64,000 nt of DNA from Pseudomonas sp. GGS8. GTDB lineage: Bacteria; Pseudomonadota; Gammaproteobacteria; Pseudomonadales; Pseudomonadaceae. Position 1 is the stretch's first letter, and every line of letters starts with the position of its first letter. Below, piece after piece: positions 46,109 to 58,090 of this stretch. Position numbers and translations under genes: made by a program. The notes below the pieces were generated by a model, which had not been told where the DNA came from, did not search any database, and was given only the letters and a program-made list of their open reading frames with translations. The stretch spans positions 3,661,501 to 3,725,500 of the forward strand of contig NZ_JALJWF010000001.1 of NCBI RefSeq assembly GCF_024168645.1, given 5' to 3'.

Positions 46109-46813
46109 ATGTTGAAAGTCAGTGTTTATCGTTACAACCCTGATCAGGACGCTGCGCCGTTCATGCAGGAATTCCAGGTTGATACCGGTGGTAAAGACCT
46201 GATGGTGCTGGACGTGCTGGCCCTGATCAAAGAGCAGGACGAAGGTTTCTCCTATCGTCGCTCTTGCCGTGAAGGTGTTTGCGGCTCCGACGGCATGAAC
46301 ATCAACGGCAAGAACGGTCTGGCATGCATCACGCCGCTGTCCGCCGTTGTAAAAGGTAACAAGCTGATCGTTCGTCCTCTGCCAGGTTTGCCGGTTATCC
46401 GTGACCTGGTCGTCGATATGAGCATCTTCTACAAGCAATACGAAAAGGTTAAGCCATACCTGCAGAACGACACGCCGGCTCCGGCCATCGAGCGTCTGCA
46501 GTCCCCTGAAGAGCGTGAAAAGCTCGACGGTCTGTACGAGTGCATCCTGTGCGCTTGCTGCTCGACTTCGTGCCCGTCCTTCTGGTGGAACCCGGACAAG
46601 TTCCTGGGCCCGGCTGCTCTGCTGCAAGCGTACCGCTTCCTGGCAGACAGCCGCGACACCAAGACGTCCGAGCGTCTGGCTTCGCTGGATGACCCGTTCA
46701 GCGTATTCCGCTGCCGGGGCATCATGAACTGCGTCAACGTTTGTCCGAAAGGCCTGAACCCGACTAAGGCCATCGGTCACATTCGTAACATGCTGCTGCA
46801 AAGCGGCGTGTGA
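46109..46813 (+). CDS. sdhB: Succinate dehydrogenase iron-sulfur subunit SdhB
   Basis: A 234-aa subunit with three Fe-S clusters: [2Fe-2S] in SCREGVCGSDGMNINGKNGLAC, then the cluster motifs ECILCACCSTSCPS and CRGIMNCVNVCPKGLNP. It passes electrons from SdhA to ubiquinone. The start MLKVSVYRYNPD matches the family; an in-frame ATG 9 bp upstream is less likely. Confidence 0.97.
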   Translation: MLKVSVYRYNPDQDAAPFMQEFQVDTGGKDLMVLDVLALIKEQDEGFSYRRSCREGVCGSDGMNINGKNGLACITPLSAVVKGNKLIVRPLPGLPVIRDLVVDMSIFYKQYEKVKPYLQNDTPAPAIERLQSPEEREKLDGLYECILCACCSTSCPSFWWNPDKFLGPAALLQAYRFLADSRDTKTSERLASLDDPFSVFRCRGIMNCVNVCPKGLNPTKAIGHIRNMLLQSGV

Positions 46814-46853
46814 TTCAGCTGTTGTACCCGTAGGACCGCAATACCCGTAGATG

Positions 46854-46887
46854 CTACGGCGCAGGCTTCAACCGGCGCCGTAGTTTT
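46854..46887 (+). terminator. Hairpin with T-run between sdhB and sucA (partial terminator?)
   Basis: CTACGGCGC paired with GCGCCGTAG, 12-nt loop, followed by TTTTAA. The T-run is short, so it may attenuate rather than end transcription into sucA. Two more hairpins follow (about 46898-46918, GCAGCC/GGCTGC; about 46948-46967, TCCGGG/CCCGGA). Confidence 0.6.
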
Positions 46888-47075
46888 AACCTGAGCAGCA
46901 GCCCATAAGGCTGCGGCTCTTATTTTGAAGAAATGAGACAAGCAGGGGCATCCGGGCTGGTACCCGGACTATCAGCGTGATCCTAAGTGGCTTGTTTTAG
47001 TCGCTGCATTCGGACTTCTGCAAGTTTGCTCGGTGTCGACGCCGGTGGTGTTCCCCTAACCGAGGGTGACCAAGC

Positions 47076-49907
47076 ATGCAAGAAAGCGTGATGCAGCGCA
47101 TGTGGAACAGCGCCTACCTTTCCGGTAGTAACGCTGCCTATGTGGAAGAGCTCTACGAGCTCTACCTGCACGACCCTAACGCTGTGCCAGAAGAGTGGCG
47201 CACCTACTTCCAGAAGTTGCCTGCTGATGGCAACACTGCCACCGATGTTTCGCACTCCACAATTCGCGATCATTTCGTCTTGCTGGCAAAGAACCAGCGC
47301 CGCGCCCAACCGGTTTCCGCCGGCAGCGTGAGCAGTGAGCACGAGAAGAAGCAAGTTGAAGTGCTGCGATTGATCCAGGCCTACCGTATGCGTGGCCACC
47401 AGGCAGCCCAGCTTGACCCGCTGGGGCTGTGGCAGCGTCCTGCACCTGCAGACCTGTCAATCAATCATTACGGCTTGACCAATGCCGATCTTGATACGAC
47501 CTTCCGTGCCGGCGACCTGTTCATCGGCAAAGAGGAGGCGAGCCTACGCGAAATTCACGAAGCGTTGCAGCAGACATATTGCCGCACCATCGGCGCTGAA
47601 TTTACGCATATCACCGATTCCGAGCAGCGCCAGTGGTTCCAGCAGCGTCTGGAAAGCGTGCGCGGCCGTCCGACGTACTCCGTCGACATCAAGAGCCACC
47701 TGCTTGAGCGCGTCACCGCCGGCGAAGGCCTGGAAAAATACCTCGGGACCAAATACCCGGGTACCAAGCGTTTCGGTCTGGAAGGCGGCGAGAGCCTGAT
47801 TCCGATGCTCGACGAGCTGATCCAGCGTTCCGGTTCCTACGGCACCAAGGAAATCGTGATCGGCATGGCCCACCGTGGTCGTCTGAACGTGCTGGTCAAC
47901 ACCTTCGGCAAGAACCCGCGCGAGCTGTTCGACGAGTTCGAAGGCAAGAAGAAGGTCGAGCTGGGGTCCGGTGACGTTAAATATCACCAGGGCTTCTCGT
48001 CCAACGTGATGACCGCCGGCGGTGAAGTTCACCTGGCCATGGCGTTCAACCCGTCTCACCTGGAAATCGTTTCTCCGGTGGTCGAAGGTTCGGTCCGCGC
48101 CCGTCAGGATCGTCGTAACGACCCTACTGGCGAGAAGGTACTGCCGATCTCCATCCACGGTGACGCGGCATTCGCCGGTCAAGGTGTGGTCATGGAAACC
48201 TTCCAGATGTCGCAGACCCGCGGTTTCAAGACCGGCGGCACCGTGCACATCGTGATCAACAACCAGGTCGGTTTCACCATCAGCAACCCGCTGGACTCGC
48301 GCTCTACCGAGTACGCGACCGACGTTGCGAAGATGATCCAGGCGCCGATTCTCCATGTGAATGGCGATGATCCGGAAGCCGTGTTGTTCGTGACCCAGCT
48401 GGCCATCGACTACCGCATGCAGTTCAAGCGTGACGTGGTGATCGACCTGGTCTGCTACCGTCGTCGCGGCCACAACGAGGCCGACGAGCCTAGCGGCACC
48501 CAGCCAATCATGTATCAGCAGATCACCAAACAGCGCACCACCCGGGAGCTGTATGCCGATCGTCTGACCCAGGGCGGTGTGCTGGACGCAGAGCGTGTTC
48601 AGGCGAAAGTCGACGAATACCGCAACGCGCTGGACAACGGTCTGCACGTGGTAAAAAGCCTGGTCAAAGAGCCGAACAAAGAGTTGTTCGTGGACTGGCG
48701 TCCGTATCTGGGCCACGCCTGGACCGCGCGTCACGACACTCGCTTCGATCTGAAAACCTTGCAGGAACTGTCCGCCAAGCTGCTGGAAATCCCGGAAGGC
48801 TTCGTGGTTCAGCGCCAGGTCTCGAAAATCTACGAAGACCGTCAGAAGATGCAAGCCGGCGGCCTGCCGATCAACTGGGGTTACGCCGAAACCATGGCGT
48901 ACGCGACCCTGGCGTTCGAAGGTCACCCGATTCGCATGACGGGTCAGGACATCGGTCGCGGTACGTTCTCGCACCGTCACGCTGTCTTGCACAACCAGAA
49001 AGACGCGGGTACCTACATCCCGTTGCAAAACCTGTACAAGGGCCAGCCACGTTTCGACCTGTACGATTCGTTCCTGTCCGAAGAAGCCGTGCTGGCGTTC
49101 GAATACGGTTACTCGACCACCACGCCTGAGGCGCTGGTGATCTGGGAAGCCCAGTTCGGCGACTTCGCCAACGGTGCCCAAGTGGTTATCGACCAGTTCA
49201 TCACCAGTGGCGAGCACAAGTGGGGTCGTCTCTGCGGTCTGACCATGCTGCTGCCGCACGGTTATGAAGGTCAGGGTCCGGAGCACTCTTCGGCTCGTCT
49301 GGAGCGTTACCTGCAGCTGTGCGCCGAGCACAATATTCAGGTAGCCGTGCCGACTACACCGGCTCAGATCTACCACTTGCTACGTCGTCAGGTGATTCGC
49401 CCGCTGCGCAAGCCGTTGATCGTTCTGACTCCGAAGTCGCTGCTGCGTCACAAACTGGCCATCTCGACCCTGGAAGATCTGGCCGAAGGTTCGTTCCAGA
49501 CCGTTATTCCGGAAATCGATGCCCTGGACCCGAAAAAGGTCGAGCGCGTTGTTCTGTGTAGCGGCAAGGTCTACTACGACCTGCTGGAAAAACGCCGTGC
49601 CGAAGGTCGTGATGACATCGCCATCGTGCGTATCGAGCAGCTGTACCCATTCCCTGAGGACGACTTGAAAGAAGTCCTGGCTCCTTACACCAACGCCAAG
49701 CATGCCGTTTGGTGTCAGGAAGAGCCGATGAACCAGGGTGCCTGGTACTGCAGCCAACACCACTTGCGTCGTAGCATCAGTACGCTCAACAAGTCTCTCG
49801 TACTCGAGTACGCGGGTCGTGAGGCTTCTGCTGCACCTGCTTGTGGTTATGCATCGATGCACGCTGAGCAGCAGGAACAACTGCTGCAAGACGCCTTTAC
49901 TGTTTAA
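47076..49907 (+). CDS. sucA: 2-oxoglutarate dehydrogenase E1 component SucA
   Basis: A 943-aa ThDP-dependent decarboxylase of the OGDH complex. N-terminal E2-binding segment (NAAYVEELYELYLHDPNAVP), then GMAHRGRLNVLVN, the ThDP/Mg motif HGDAAFAGQGVVMETFQMS with INNQVGFTI, and the transketolase-like domain (GQDIGRGTFSHRHAVLH). The normal length is about 940 aa. First gene of the sucAB-lpd-sucCD part. Confidence 0.98.
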   Translation: MQESVMQRMWNSAYLSGSNAAYVEELYELYLHDPNAVPEEWRTYFQKLPADGNTATDVSHSTIRDHFVLLAKNQRRAQPVSAGSVSSEHEKKQVEVLRLIQAYRMRGHQAAQLDPLGLWQRPAPADLSINHYGLTNADLDTTFRAGDLFIGKEEASLREIHEALQQTYCRTIGAEFTHITDSEQRQWFQQRLESVRGRPTYSVDIKSHLLERVTAGEGLEKYLGTKYPGTKRFGLEGGESLIPMLDELIQRSGSYGTKEIVIGMAHRGRLNVLVNTFGKNPRELFDEFEGKKKVELGSGDVKYHQGFSSNVMTAGGEVHLAMAFNPSHLEIVSPVVEGSVRARQDRRNDPTGEKVLPISIHGDAAFAGQGVVMETFQMSQTRGFKTGGTVHIVINNQVGFTISNPLDSRSTEYATDVAKMIQAPILHVNGDDPEAVLFVTQLAIDYRMQFKRDVVIDLVCYRRRGHNEADEPSGTQPIMYQQITKQRTTRELYADRLTQGGVLDAERVQAKVDEYRNALDNGLHVVKSLVKEPNKELFVDWRPYLGHAWTARHDTRFDLKTLQELSAKLLEIPEGFVVQRQVSKIYEDRQKMQAGGLPINWGYAETMAYATLAFEGHPIRMTGQDIGRGTFSHRHAVLHNQKDAGTYIPLQNLYKGQPRFDLYDSFLSEEAVLAFEYGYSTTTPEALVIWEAQFGDFANGAQVVIDQFITSGEHKWGRLCGLTMLLPHGYEGQGPEHSSARLERYLQLCAEHNIQVAVPTTPAQIYHLLRRQVIRPLRKPLIVLTPKSLLRHKLAISTLEDLAEGSFQTVIPEIDALDPKKVERVVLCSGKVYYDLLEKRRAEGRDDIAIVRIEQLYPFPEDDLKEVLAPYTNAKHAVWCQEEPMNQGAWYCSQHHLRRSISTLNKSLVLEYAGREASAAPACGYASMHAEQQEQLLQDAFTV

Positions 49908-49949
49908 CGCCTTCGCGCACCTGAAACCGAATTTAAGGACCCACAGATA

Positions 49950-51170
49950 ATGGCTATCGAAATCAAAGCCCCCACTTTCCCGGAATCGGTTGCCGATGGC
50001 ACCGTTGCCACCTGGCACAAAAAACCGGGCGACGCCGTCAAGCGCGATGACCTGATCGTCGACATCGAAACTGACAAAGTCGTATTGGAAGTGTTGGCTA
50101 CCGCTGACGGCGTGCTGGGCGCTATCGTCAAGAACGAAGGCGACACCGTTCTGTCCGACGAAGTCCTGGGCTCCATCGAAGCGGGCGGCGCTGCTGCCGC
50201 TCCAGCTGCTGCCGCTGCTCCGGCCGCTGCACAAGCTGCTGCTCCAGCCGCTGAAGGCGAAGATGATCCTGTTGCTGCACCGGCTGCTCGCAAGCTGGCT
50301 GAAGAAAACGGCATCAACATCGCTTCCGTTGCCGGCACTGGCAAAGGCGGTCGTGTGACCAAGGAAGACGTTGTTGCCGCTGTAGCTGCCAAGAAAGCCG
50401 CTCCGGCTGCCGCGCCTGCCAAGGCTGCTGCGCCTGCCGCTGCTGCTCCAGTGTTCGCTGCCGGCGATCGCATCGAGAAGCGCGTACCGATGACCCGTGT
50501 GCGGGCCACCGTTGCCAAGCGTCTGGTTGAAGCTCAATCGAACATGGCAATGCTGACCACTTTCAACGAAGTCGACATGACCGAAGTCATGGCTCTGCGT
50601 TCGAAGTACAAGGACCTGTTCGAGAAGTCCCATAATGGTGTACGCCTGGGCTTCATGTCGTTCTTCGTGAAAGCGGCCACCGAGGCGCTGAAACGCTTCC
50701 CGGCTGTTAACGCGTCGATCGACGGTGCTGACATCGTTTATCACGGCTATGCTGACGTCGGTGTGGCTGTTTCCAGCGACCGCGGCCTGGTTGTACCGGT
50801 TCTGCGTAACGCCGAACTGATGAGCCTGGCTGAAATCGAAGGCGGCATCGCTACCTTCGGCAAGAAAGCCCGTGACGGCAAACTGTCGATGGACGAAATG
50901 ACCGGTGGTACGTTCACCATCACCAACGGTGGTACCTTCGGTTCGATGATGTCGACTCCGATCGTCAACCCGCCACAAGCGGCCATCCTGGGCATGCACA
51001 ACATTCTGCAGCGTCCTATGGCGATCAATGGTCAAGTCGTTATCCGTCCGATGATGTACCTGGCGCTGTCCTACGATCACCGTTTGATCGACGGCAAAGA
51101 AGCTGTGACCTTCCTGGTTACCATCAAGAACCTGCTGGAAGACCCGGCTCGTTTGCTGCTGGATATCTGA
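49950..51170 (+). CDS. sucB: Dihydrolipoamide succinyltransferase SucB (E2)
   Basis: A 406-aa E2 core. Lipoyl domain with Lys43 in [10 protein letters not shown], an Ala/Pro linker (about 75-110), a peripheral-subunit-binding domain ([25 protein letters not shown], about 112-140), another Ala/Pro linker, then the catalytic domain with His377 in [16 protein letters not shown]. One lipoyl domain, as usual for SucB. Confidence 0.97.
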   Translation: MAIEIKAPTFPESVADGTVATWHKKPGDAVKRDDLIVDIETDKVVLEVLATADGVLGAIVKNEGDTVLSDEVLGSIEAGGAAAAPAAAAAPAAAQAAAPAAEGEDDPVAAPAARKLAEENGINIASVAGTGKGGRVTKEDVVAAVAAKKAAPAAAPAKAAAPAAAAPVFAAGDRIEKRVPMTRVRATVAKRLVEAQSNMAMLTTFNEVDMTEVMALRSKYKDLFEKSHNGVRLGFMSFFVKAATEALKRFPAVNASIDGADIVYHGYADVGVAVSSDRGLVVPVLRNAELMSLAEIEGGIATFGKKARDGKLSMDEMTGGTFTITNGGTFGSMMSTPIVNPPQAAILGMHNILQRPMAINGQVVIRPMMYLALSYDHRLIDGKEAVTFLVTIKNLLEDPARLLLDI

Positions 51171-51277
51171 TTTCGTTGCACGGGCCGCTCAGCGATGAAC
51201 GGTCCTTCTGTAATGACCAGCTTCGTCCCACGACGGTCCCCAAAAGGGGCCGTCCGGTTTGATTCGAGAAGGAATGA

Positions 51278-52717
<1,440 letters not shown>

Positions 52718-52752
52718 GCGGATAATAAGAAACCACGGCGGTACGGCCCGTC

Positions 52753-52882
52753 GTGAGCCTTGCGAGCAAGACTCACCGCGGAATGTCCGCTGGACGCAGT
52801 CTTGCGTAACTGCACCGGGTACCCGGAAAGGTTACGCAAGCAGCAGTCACAGGTGGTGCGGCACTTGAATGAGTGCAGCACC
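52753..52882 (+). other. Three consecutive hairpins in the lpd-sucC gap
   Basis: Hairpin A: 52753-52775 (GTGAG with CTCAC, inner CTTG/CAAG). Hairpin B: 52801-52840 (10-bp stem CTTGCGTAAC/GTTACGCAAG around the palindrome CCGGGTACCCGG). Hairpin C: 52855-52882 (GGTGCGGCACT paired with AGTGCAGCACC). None has a T-run, so they are not typical terminators. They may guide mRNA processing or form a small RNA. Confidence 0.65.
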
Positions 52883-52916
52883 GAATGCGCAGTACCTAAC
52901 GAAGACGGTAATAAGC

Positions 52917-54083
52917 ATGAATCTTCACGAGTATCAGGGTAAGCAGCTGTTCGCTGAGTACGGCCTGCCAGTATCCACCGGTTACGCGGTAGACACCCCG
53001 GAAGCAGCAGCAGAAGCTTGCGACAAAATCGGCGGCAGCGAATGGGTTGTCAAAGCCCAGGTTCACGCCGGTGGTCGCGGTAAAGCGGGCGGCGTAAAGC
53101 TGGTTCGCAGCAAAGAAGACGCTAAAGCATTCGCACAGCAGTGGCTGGGCAAGCGTCTGGTGACTTACCAGACTGACGCCAATGGTCAGCCAGTCACCAA
53201 GATCCTGGTTGAATCGTGCACTGATATCGCTAAAGAGCTGTACCTGGGCGCTGTCGTTGACCGTTCGAGCCGTCGCATCGTGTTCATGGCTTCCACCGAA
53301 GGTGGCGTGGACATCGAGAAAATCGCTCACGACACTCCAGAAAAAATTCTGAAAGCCACTATCGATCCACTGGTTGGCGCTCAGCCATTCCAGGGTCGCG
53401 AGCTGGCATTCCAGCTGGGTCTGGAAGGCAAGCAAGTTGCTCAGTTCGCCAAGATCTTCGTAGGTCTGGCCAAGCTGTTCAAGGATCACGACCTGGCTCT
53501 GCTGGAAGTGAACCCGCTGGTGATCAAGGCTGACGGCGATCTGCATTGCCTCGACGCCAAGATCAACATCGACGCCAACGCCATGTACCGTCAGCCTAAG
53601 CTGAAGACTTTCCACGATCCGTCGCAAGACGATCCGCGCGAAGCGCACGCTGCCAAGTTCGAACTGAACTACGTAGCGCTGGAAGGCAACATCGGTTGCA
53701 TGGTCAACGGTGCTGGCCTGGCCATGGGTACCATGGACATCGTCAACCTGCATGGCGGCAAGCCAGCCAACTTCCTCGACGTGGGCGGCGGTGCTACCAA
53801 AGAACGCGTAACCGAAGCGTTCAAGATCATCCTGTCCGACACTAACGTCGCTGCAGTACTGGTCAACATCTTCGGCGGCATCGTTCGTTGCGACATGATT
53901 GCCGAAGGCATCATCGGCGCTGTGAAAGAAGTCGGCGTGAAAATCCCGGTTGTTGTTCGCCTTGAAGGCAACAACGCTGAGCTGGGCGCTAAAGTACTGG
54001 CAGAAAGCGGTTTGAACATCATCGCTGCTACCAGCCTGACCGACGCTGCTCAACAAGTTGTCAAAGCTGCGGAGGGCAAATAA
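52917..54083 (+). CDS. sucC: Succinyl-CoA synthetase beta subunit
   Basis: A 388-aa ATP-grasp subunit of succinyl-CoA ligase. N-terminal [36 protein letters not shown] (nucleotide-binding), LLEVNPLVI and [16 protein letters not shown]. The ATG at 52917 was chosen as the universal start. Its stop overlaps the sucD ATG by one base. Confidence 0.98.
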   Translation: MNLHEYQGKQLFAEYGLPVSTGYAVDTPEAAAEACDKIGGSEWVVKAQVHAGGRGKAGGVKLVRSKEDAKAFAQQWLGKRLVTYQTDANGQPVTKILVESCTDIAKELYLGAVVDRSSRRIVFMASTEGGVDIEKIAHDTPEKILKATIDPLVGAQPFQGRELAFQLGLEGKQVAQFAKIFVGLAKLFKDHDLALLEVNPLVIKADGDLHCLDAKINIDANAMYRQPKLKTFHDPSQDDPREAHAAKFELNYVALEGNIGCMVNGAGLAMGTMDIVNLHGGKPANFLDVGGGATKERVTEAFKIILSDTNVAAVLVNIFGGIVRCDMIAEGIIGAVKEVGVKIPVVVRLEGNNAELGAKVLAESGLNIIAATSLTDAAQQVVKAAEGK

Positions 54084-54964
54084 TGAGCGTCCTGATCAAT
54101 AAAGACACCAAAGTTATCTGCCAGGGTATTACCGGTTCGCAAGGTAGTTTCCACACCCAGCAAGCCATCGAGTACGGCACCAAGATGGTTGGCGGCGTAA
54201 CTCCAGGCAAAGGCGGCACCGAGCACCTGGGTCTGCCAGTGTTCAACACCGTGAAAGACGCTGTAGCTGCCACTGGCGCCACCGCCAGCGTGATCTACGT
54301 TCCAGCTCCTTTCTGCAAGGACTCCATCCTGGAAGCAGCTTTCGGCGGCATCAAGCTGATCGTTTGCATCACTGAAGGCATTCCTACCCTGGACATGCTG
54401 GATGCCAAGGTCAAGTGCGACGAGCTGGGCGTAGTCCTGATCGGTCCTAACTGCCCAGGCGTGATCACTCCAGGCGAATGCAAGATCGGCATCATGCCAG
54501 GTCACATTCACTTGCCAGGCAAAGTCGGTATCGTTTCCCGTTCCGGCACCCTGACCTACGAAGCTGTGAAGCAGACTACTGACGCCGGTTTCGGTCAGTC
54601 GACTTGCGTCGGCATCGGTGGTGACCCGATCCCGGGTTCGAACTTCATCGACATCCTGAAGCTGTTCCAGGAAGACCCGAAGACCGAAGCGATCGTGATG
54701 ATCGGCGAGATCGGCGGTTCGGCTGAAGAAGAAGCGGCTGCCTACATCAAGGCACACGTGACCAAGCCGGTTGTTTCCTACATCGCTGGTGTGACTGCTC
54801 CTCCGGGCAAGCGCATGGGCCATGCTGGCGCAATCATCTCTGGCGGCAAAGGCACTGCAGACGAGAAATTCGCTGCTCTGCAAGACGCAGGCGTTAAAAC
54901 CGTGCGTTCGCTGGCAGACATCGGCAAGGCCCTGGCCGAGCTGACTGGCTGGGCCGTCAAGTAA
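54083..54964 (+). CDS. sucD: Succinyl-CoA synthetase alpha subunit
   Basis: A 293-aa subunit carrying the phosphohistidine His247 in [12 protein letters not shown]. CoA-binding N-terminal segment [19 protein letters not shown] and [17 protein letters not shown]. Makes ATP or GTP from succinyl-CoA. Last gene of the TCA operon, with a terminator directly downstream. Confidence 0.98.
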   Translation: MSVLINKDTKVICQGITGSQGSFHTQQAIEYGTKMVGGVTPGKGGTEHLGLPVFNTVKDAVAATGATASVIYVPAPFCKDSILEAAFGGIKLIVCITEGIPTLDMLDAKVKCDELGVVLIGPNCPGVITPGECKIGIMPGHIHLPGKVGIVSRSGTLTYEAVKQTTDAGFGQSTCVGIGGDPIPGSNFIDILKLFQEDPKTEAIVMIGEIGGSAEEEAAAYIKAHVTKPVVSYIAGVTAPPGKRMGHAGAIISGGKGTADEKFAALQDAGVKTVRSLADIGKALAELTGWAVK

Positions 54965-54994
54965 GCCTCGCGCTTAACTGACGCTTCACCCAAC

Positions 54995-55018
54995 AAAGGC
55001 CACCTTCGGGTGGCCTTT
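54995..55018 (+). terminator. Terminator of the sdh-suc operon
   Basis: AAAGGCCACC, TTCG loop, GGTGGCCTTT, then TGTC. Confidence 0.93.
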
Positions 55019-55054
55019 GTCATTTCCGGGATTTGTGTTGGCCGTGCGGACGCC

Positions 55055-55145
55055 ATCGCGGGCAAGCCCGCTCCCACAGGAAATTGTGCTGTATGCAGTT
55101 TTTCCGAACGACCCGGTCACCTGTGGGAGCGGGCTTGCCCGCGAT
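55055..55145. repeat. REPIN downstream of sucD
   Basis: GGGAGCGGGCTTGCCCGCG-type arms at both ends. Its spacer and some flanking bases match the REPIN at 62245-62335 (shared AACGACCCGGTCA), so the two are copies of one another. Confidence 0.93.
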
Positions 55146-55169
55146 GACGGAGTTACAGGCGACAATGCA

Positions 55170-55203
55170 TTTACATGTAAAAACGCGACATTGAAATGTC
55201 GCG
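55170..55203. promoter_or_regulatory. Two palindromes upstream of brnQ
   Basis: TTTACATGTAAA (55170-55181) and CGCGACATT paired with AATGTCGCG (55184-55203). A further inverted pair, ATTTCCCT/AGGGAAAT, lies at about 55330-55353 near the gene start. These are candidate operator or leader structures; no known site is matched. Confidence 0.4.
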
Positions 55204-55394
55204 TATCGGATAGTTCGCCCTGTAATAGTGCGTTTGTCAGCAAGATTAGTTACGCTAGCCGCCATTTTTGCGTCTGCGGCCCACAAGGCAGCGGCGCGCT
55301 AAACGGGTCGGTCCTATACGGATCGACAGCATTTCCCTCACCCATAAGGGAAATCCCTCTCTAAATTCCGATTCAGTAGTGTGGTATTTCCTTA

Positions 55395-56708
55395 ATGAAA
55401 GTGTTGAAAGGCCAGGACATCCTGGCACTGGGCTTCATGACATTTGCCCTGTTCGTCGGGGCCGGCAACATCATCTTCCCGCCTATCGTCGGTTTACAGT
55501 CCGGGCCTAATGTCTGGATGGCGGCGCTGGGTTTCCTGATCACGGCGGTCGGTCTGCCGGTGATCACCGTTGTCGCTCTGGCCAAGGTCGGTGGGGCAAT
55601 GGATGCCTTGAGCAGCCCGATCGGTAAAATCGCCGGTGGCTTGCTGGCAGCTGCGTGCTACCTCGCTGTCGGTCCATTGTTCGCGACACCGCGCACCGCG
55701 ACCGTGTCGTTCGAAGTGGGTCTGGCGCCGCTGACCGGCGAGAGCCCGCTGGCGCTGTTTCTCTATAGCTCGGTGTACTTCCTGCTGGTGTTCTTCATTT
55801 CGCTCTATCCGGGCCGTCTGCTGGACACCGTAGGACGGTTCCTCGCACCGCTGAAGATCATCGCTCTGGCCGTTCTTGGCATCGCAGCGTTCGCGTTGCC
55901 AGCCGGTGATATCGGCGTGGCCACCCCCGAATATGTTGCAGCACCGTTCTCCCAGGGTTTCATCAATGGTTACCTGACCATGGATACCCTGGGTGCGCTG
56001 GTCTTCGGCATTGTCATCGTCAATGCGATCCGCTCCCGTGGCGTCGAATCGCCGGCGCTGATCACCCGTTACGCGATCATCGCCGGGCTGATTGCCGGTG
56101 TAGGTCTGGCGCTGGTTTATGTCAGCCTGTTCCGTCTCGGTTCGGGCAGCCATGAAGTGGCCGTCGGTGCCACCAACGGCGCGGCGGTATTGCACGCCTA
56201 CGTGCAGCACACCTTCGGCTCCCTGGGCAGCGGTTTCCTCGCGGTGCTGATCTCCCTGGCCTGCCTGGTGACCGCAGTCGGTCTGACTTGCGCCTGTGCC
56301 GAATACTTCAGCCGTGTACTGCCACTGTCCTACAAGACGCTGGTGATCATCCTGGCCGCGTTTTCCCTGCTGGTGTCCAACCTGGGCCTCACCAAGCTGA
56401 TCGCGTTCTCGATCCCGGTGCTGACCGCTATCTACCCGCCATGCATCGCTCTGGTGGCTTTGAGCTTCTGTAAGGACTTCTGGCATGAGCAGGGCCGCAT
56501 CGTCGGTCCGGTGATGCTGGTGTCGTTCATCTTCGGCATGATCGACGCGCTCAAGGGCGCCGGTCTGGCCGACTGGATGCCGGCTCAACTGGCTCACCTG
56601 CCGCTGAGCGAGCAGGGCCTGGCGTGGCTGGTGCCGTCGGTCATGACCCTGATGGTCGCCGTGGTTTGCGATCGTCTGCTGGGCAAGCGCGAAGAAGCGC
56701 TGGCTTAA
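55395..56708 (+). CDS. brnQ: Branched-chain amino acid carrier BrnQ/BraB
   Basis: A 437-aa LIVCS-family Na+-coupled transporter for Leu, Ile and Val. About 12 helices; conserved start [23 protein letters not shown] and block [17 protein letters not shown]. The P. aeruginosa equivalent after sucD is called braB. Confidence 0.94.
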   Translation: MKVLKGQDILALGFMTFALFVGAGNIIFPPIVGLQSGPNVWMAALGFLITAVGLPVITVVALAKVGGAMDALSSPIGKIAGGLLAAACYLAVGPLFATPRTATVSFEVGLAPLTGESPLALFLYSSVYFLLVFFISLYPGRLLDTVGRFLAPLKIIALAVLGIAAFALPAGDIGVATPEYVAAPFSQGFINGYLTMDTLGALVFGIVIVNAIRSRGVESPALITRYAIIAGLIAGVGLALVYVSLFRLGSGSHEVAVGATNGAAVLHAYVQHTFGSLGSGFLAVLISLACLVTAVGLTCACAEYFSRVLPLSYKTLVIILAAFSLLVSNLGLTKLIAFSIPVLTAIYPPCIALVALSFCKDFWHEQGRIVGPVMLVSFIFGMIDALKGAGLADWMPAQLAHLPLSEQGLAWLVPSVMTLMVAVVCDRLLGKREEALA

Positions 56709-56751
56709 GTCGCTCCATCGTCCGCCACAAGCGGGCTTGAGCTACAAATGG

Positions 56752-56786
56752 AAATGCCCCGTATCAATCGATACAGGGCATTTTTT
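56752..56786 (+). terminator. Terminator after brnQ
   Basis: AAATGCCCCGTATC paired with GATACAGGGCATTT (one mismatch) followed by a T-run. Confidence 0.92.
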
Positions 56787-56875
56787 ATGCGCGTGATGCA
56801 GTGTCTTTTTCCTTGGGTTAACGTCGAAGCACTGTCCGCAGGTTTCATCATTACCAACGTCTCACAGGGAACTGC

Positions 56876-57613
56876 ATGTCGTTCATCCACGCCAATCTGA
56901 TCCACATCCTCGCCGCGCTCTGGTTTGTCGTCTGCTGGGGTGGCTACACCCGTTACGCGACATGGAAGGGCCGTGACACCGCATGCCTGGCCAGCGTGTT
57001 GCACCTATATCGCGAAGACTGGATGCGCCGCATGCTGTTGCGCGACAACCGCATCGCCGATGCCAGTGTGATCGGTAACCTGGAGCGCAACGCCTCGTTC
57101 TTCGCTTCCAGCACGTTGATTATCCTGGCCGGTATTCTCACGGTGTTGGGTGCGTCCGAAAGGGCCGTGTCGTTGCTGGCGGATATCCCGATGGTGCAAC
57201 AGGCTTCCCAAGGCATGTCGGAGATCAAGTTGTTGTGCCTGGCGCTGGTGTTTGTCTATGCGTTCTTTACGTTCAGCTGGTGCATGCGTCAGTACAACTT
57301 TGCCGCCGTTCTTGTGGGCTCGGCACCGATGATCGGTGAGCGGCATGTGTCGGAGCAAGAGCGTAAAGCCTTCGCTTCCCGAGCTGCCCGTGTGATCTCC
57401 ATGGCGGCCAACCAGTTCAACTTCGGTCTGCGTTCCTATTATTTCGGCATGACCATGCTGGCGTGGTTTGTCAGTCCCTGGTTGTTCATGTTGATGAGCG
57501 CCGGTGTCGTGTTTGTGTTGTATCGCCGCGAGTTTCACTCCGACGTTCTTGACGTGATGGTCTATACACCTACAGAGGCGCCATTGCCTGAGCTGAACAA
57601 AGAGGCGGCTTGA
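56876..57613 (+). CDS. DUF599 inner-membrane protein
   Basis: A 245-aa protein with four hydrophobic segments (about 8-22, 80-97, 118-140, 190-220). The pattern NLERNASFFASSTLIILAGIL is typical of DUF599, of unknown function. Its stop overlaps the next start by one base (TGATG), so both are likely translated from one message. Confidence 0.87.
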   Translation: MSFIHANLIHILAALWFVVCWGGYTRYATWKGRDTACLASVLHLYREDWMRRMLLRDNRIADASVIGNLERNASFFASSTLIILAGILTVLGASERAVSLLADIPMVQQASQGMSEIKLLCLALVFVYAFFTFSWCMRQYNFAAVLVGSAPMIGERHVSEQERKAFASRAARVISMAANQFNFGLRSYYFGMTMLAWFVSPWLFMLMSAGVVFVLYRREFHSDVLDVMVYTPTEAPLPELNKEAA

Positions 57614-58014
57614 TGAGTATTCCATTCTGGTGTGTGTTTATCAGTGGCTTGTTGATTTTCGTGGCACGCATGCCGGTGGCCAAGGCGATGAAAGAGCAGG
57701 GCGGCTACAACAATCACCTGCCGCGTCAACAGCAGGCGCAACTCACAGGTTTCGGCGCCCGCGCATTGGCGGCCCACCAGAATAGTTTCGAGGCATTCAT
57801 TTTGTTTGCGGTTGGGGTGTTGATGGCGCACACCACGCAAACGGCGGGATGGCTGATCGATGCGCTGGCGATCATCTTCGTGATCGCGCGTGTTATCTAC
57901 TTGCTGTGTTACTGGGCTGATCTGACCTGGCAGCGAAGTCTGGTGTGGTTGGTCGGATTAGTGTGTTCGTTGTTGCTGATGATTAGTCCGACTTTTAGGA
58001 CTGTTTTGCTCTAA
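57613..58014 (+). CDS. MAPEG-family membrane protein
   Basis: A 133-aa four-helix protein. The pattern RALAAHQNSFEAFILFAVGVL matches MAPEG (membrane-associated eicosanoid/glutathione) proteins; in bacteria the function is mostly unknown. Coupled to the DUF599 gene and ends at a bidirectional terminator. Confidence 0.87.
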   Translation: MSIPFWCVFISGLLIFVARMPVAKAMKEQGGYNNHLPRQQQAQLTGFGARALAAHQNSFEAFILFAVGVLMAHTTQTAGWLIDALAIIFVIARVIYLLCYWADLTWQRSLVWLVGLVCSLLLMISPTFRTVLL

Positions 58015-58038
58015 AGGCGCGTATCGAACGAAATGTCA

Positions 58039-58077
58039 GATAAAAGAAAACCCGCACTTGGCGGGTTTTCTTTTATC
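58039..58077. terminator. Bidirectional terminator
   Basis: A 17-bp perfect stem (GATAAAAGAAAACCCGC and complement) with ACTTG loop between convergent genes. Confidence 0.95.
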
Positions 58078-58090
58078 ACTAAAAACACTT

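Noticed and set aside
47544..49376. Long open frame opposite sucA
   Set aside because: Antisense shadow of a codon-biased gene; the sense protein is certain.
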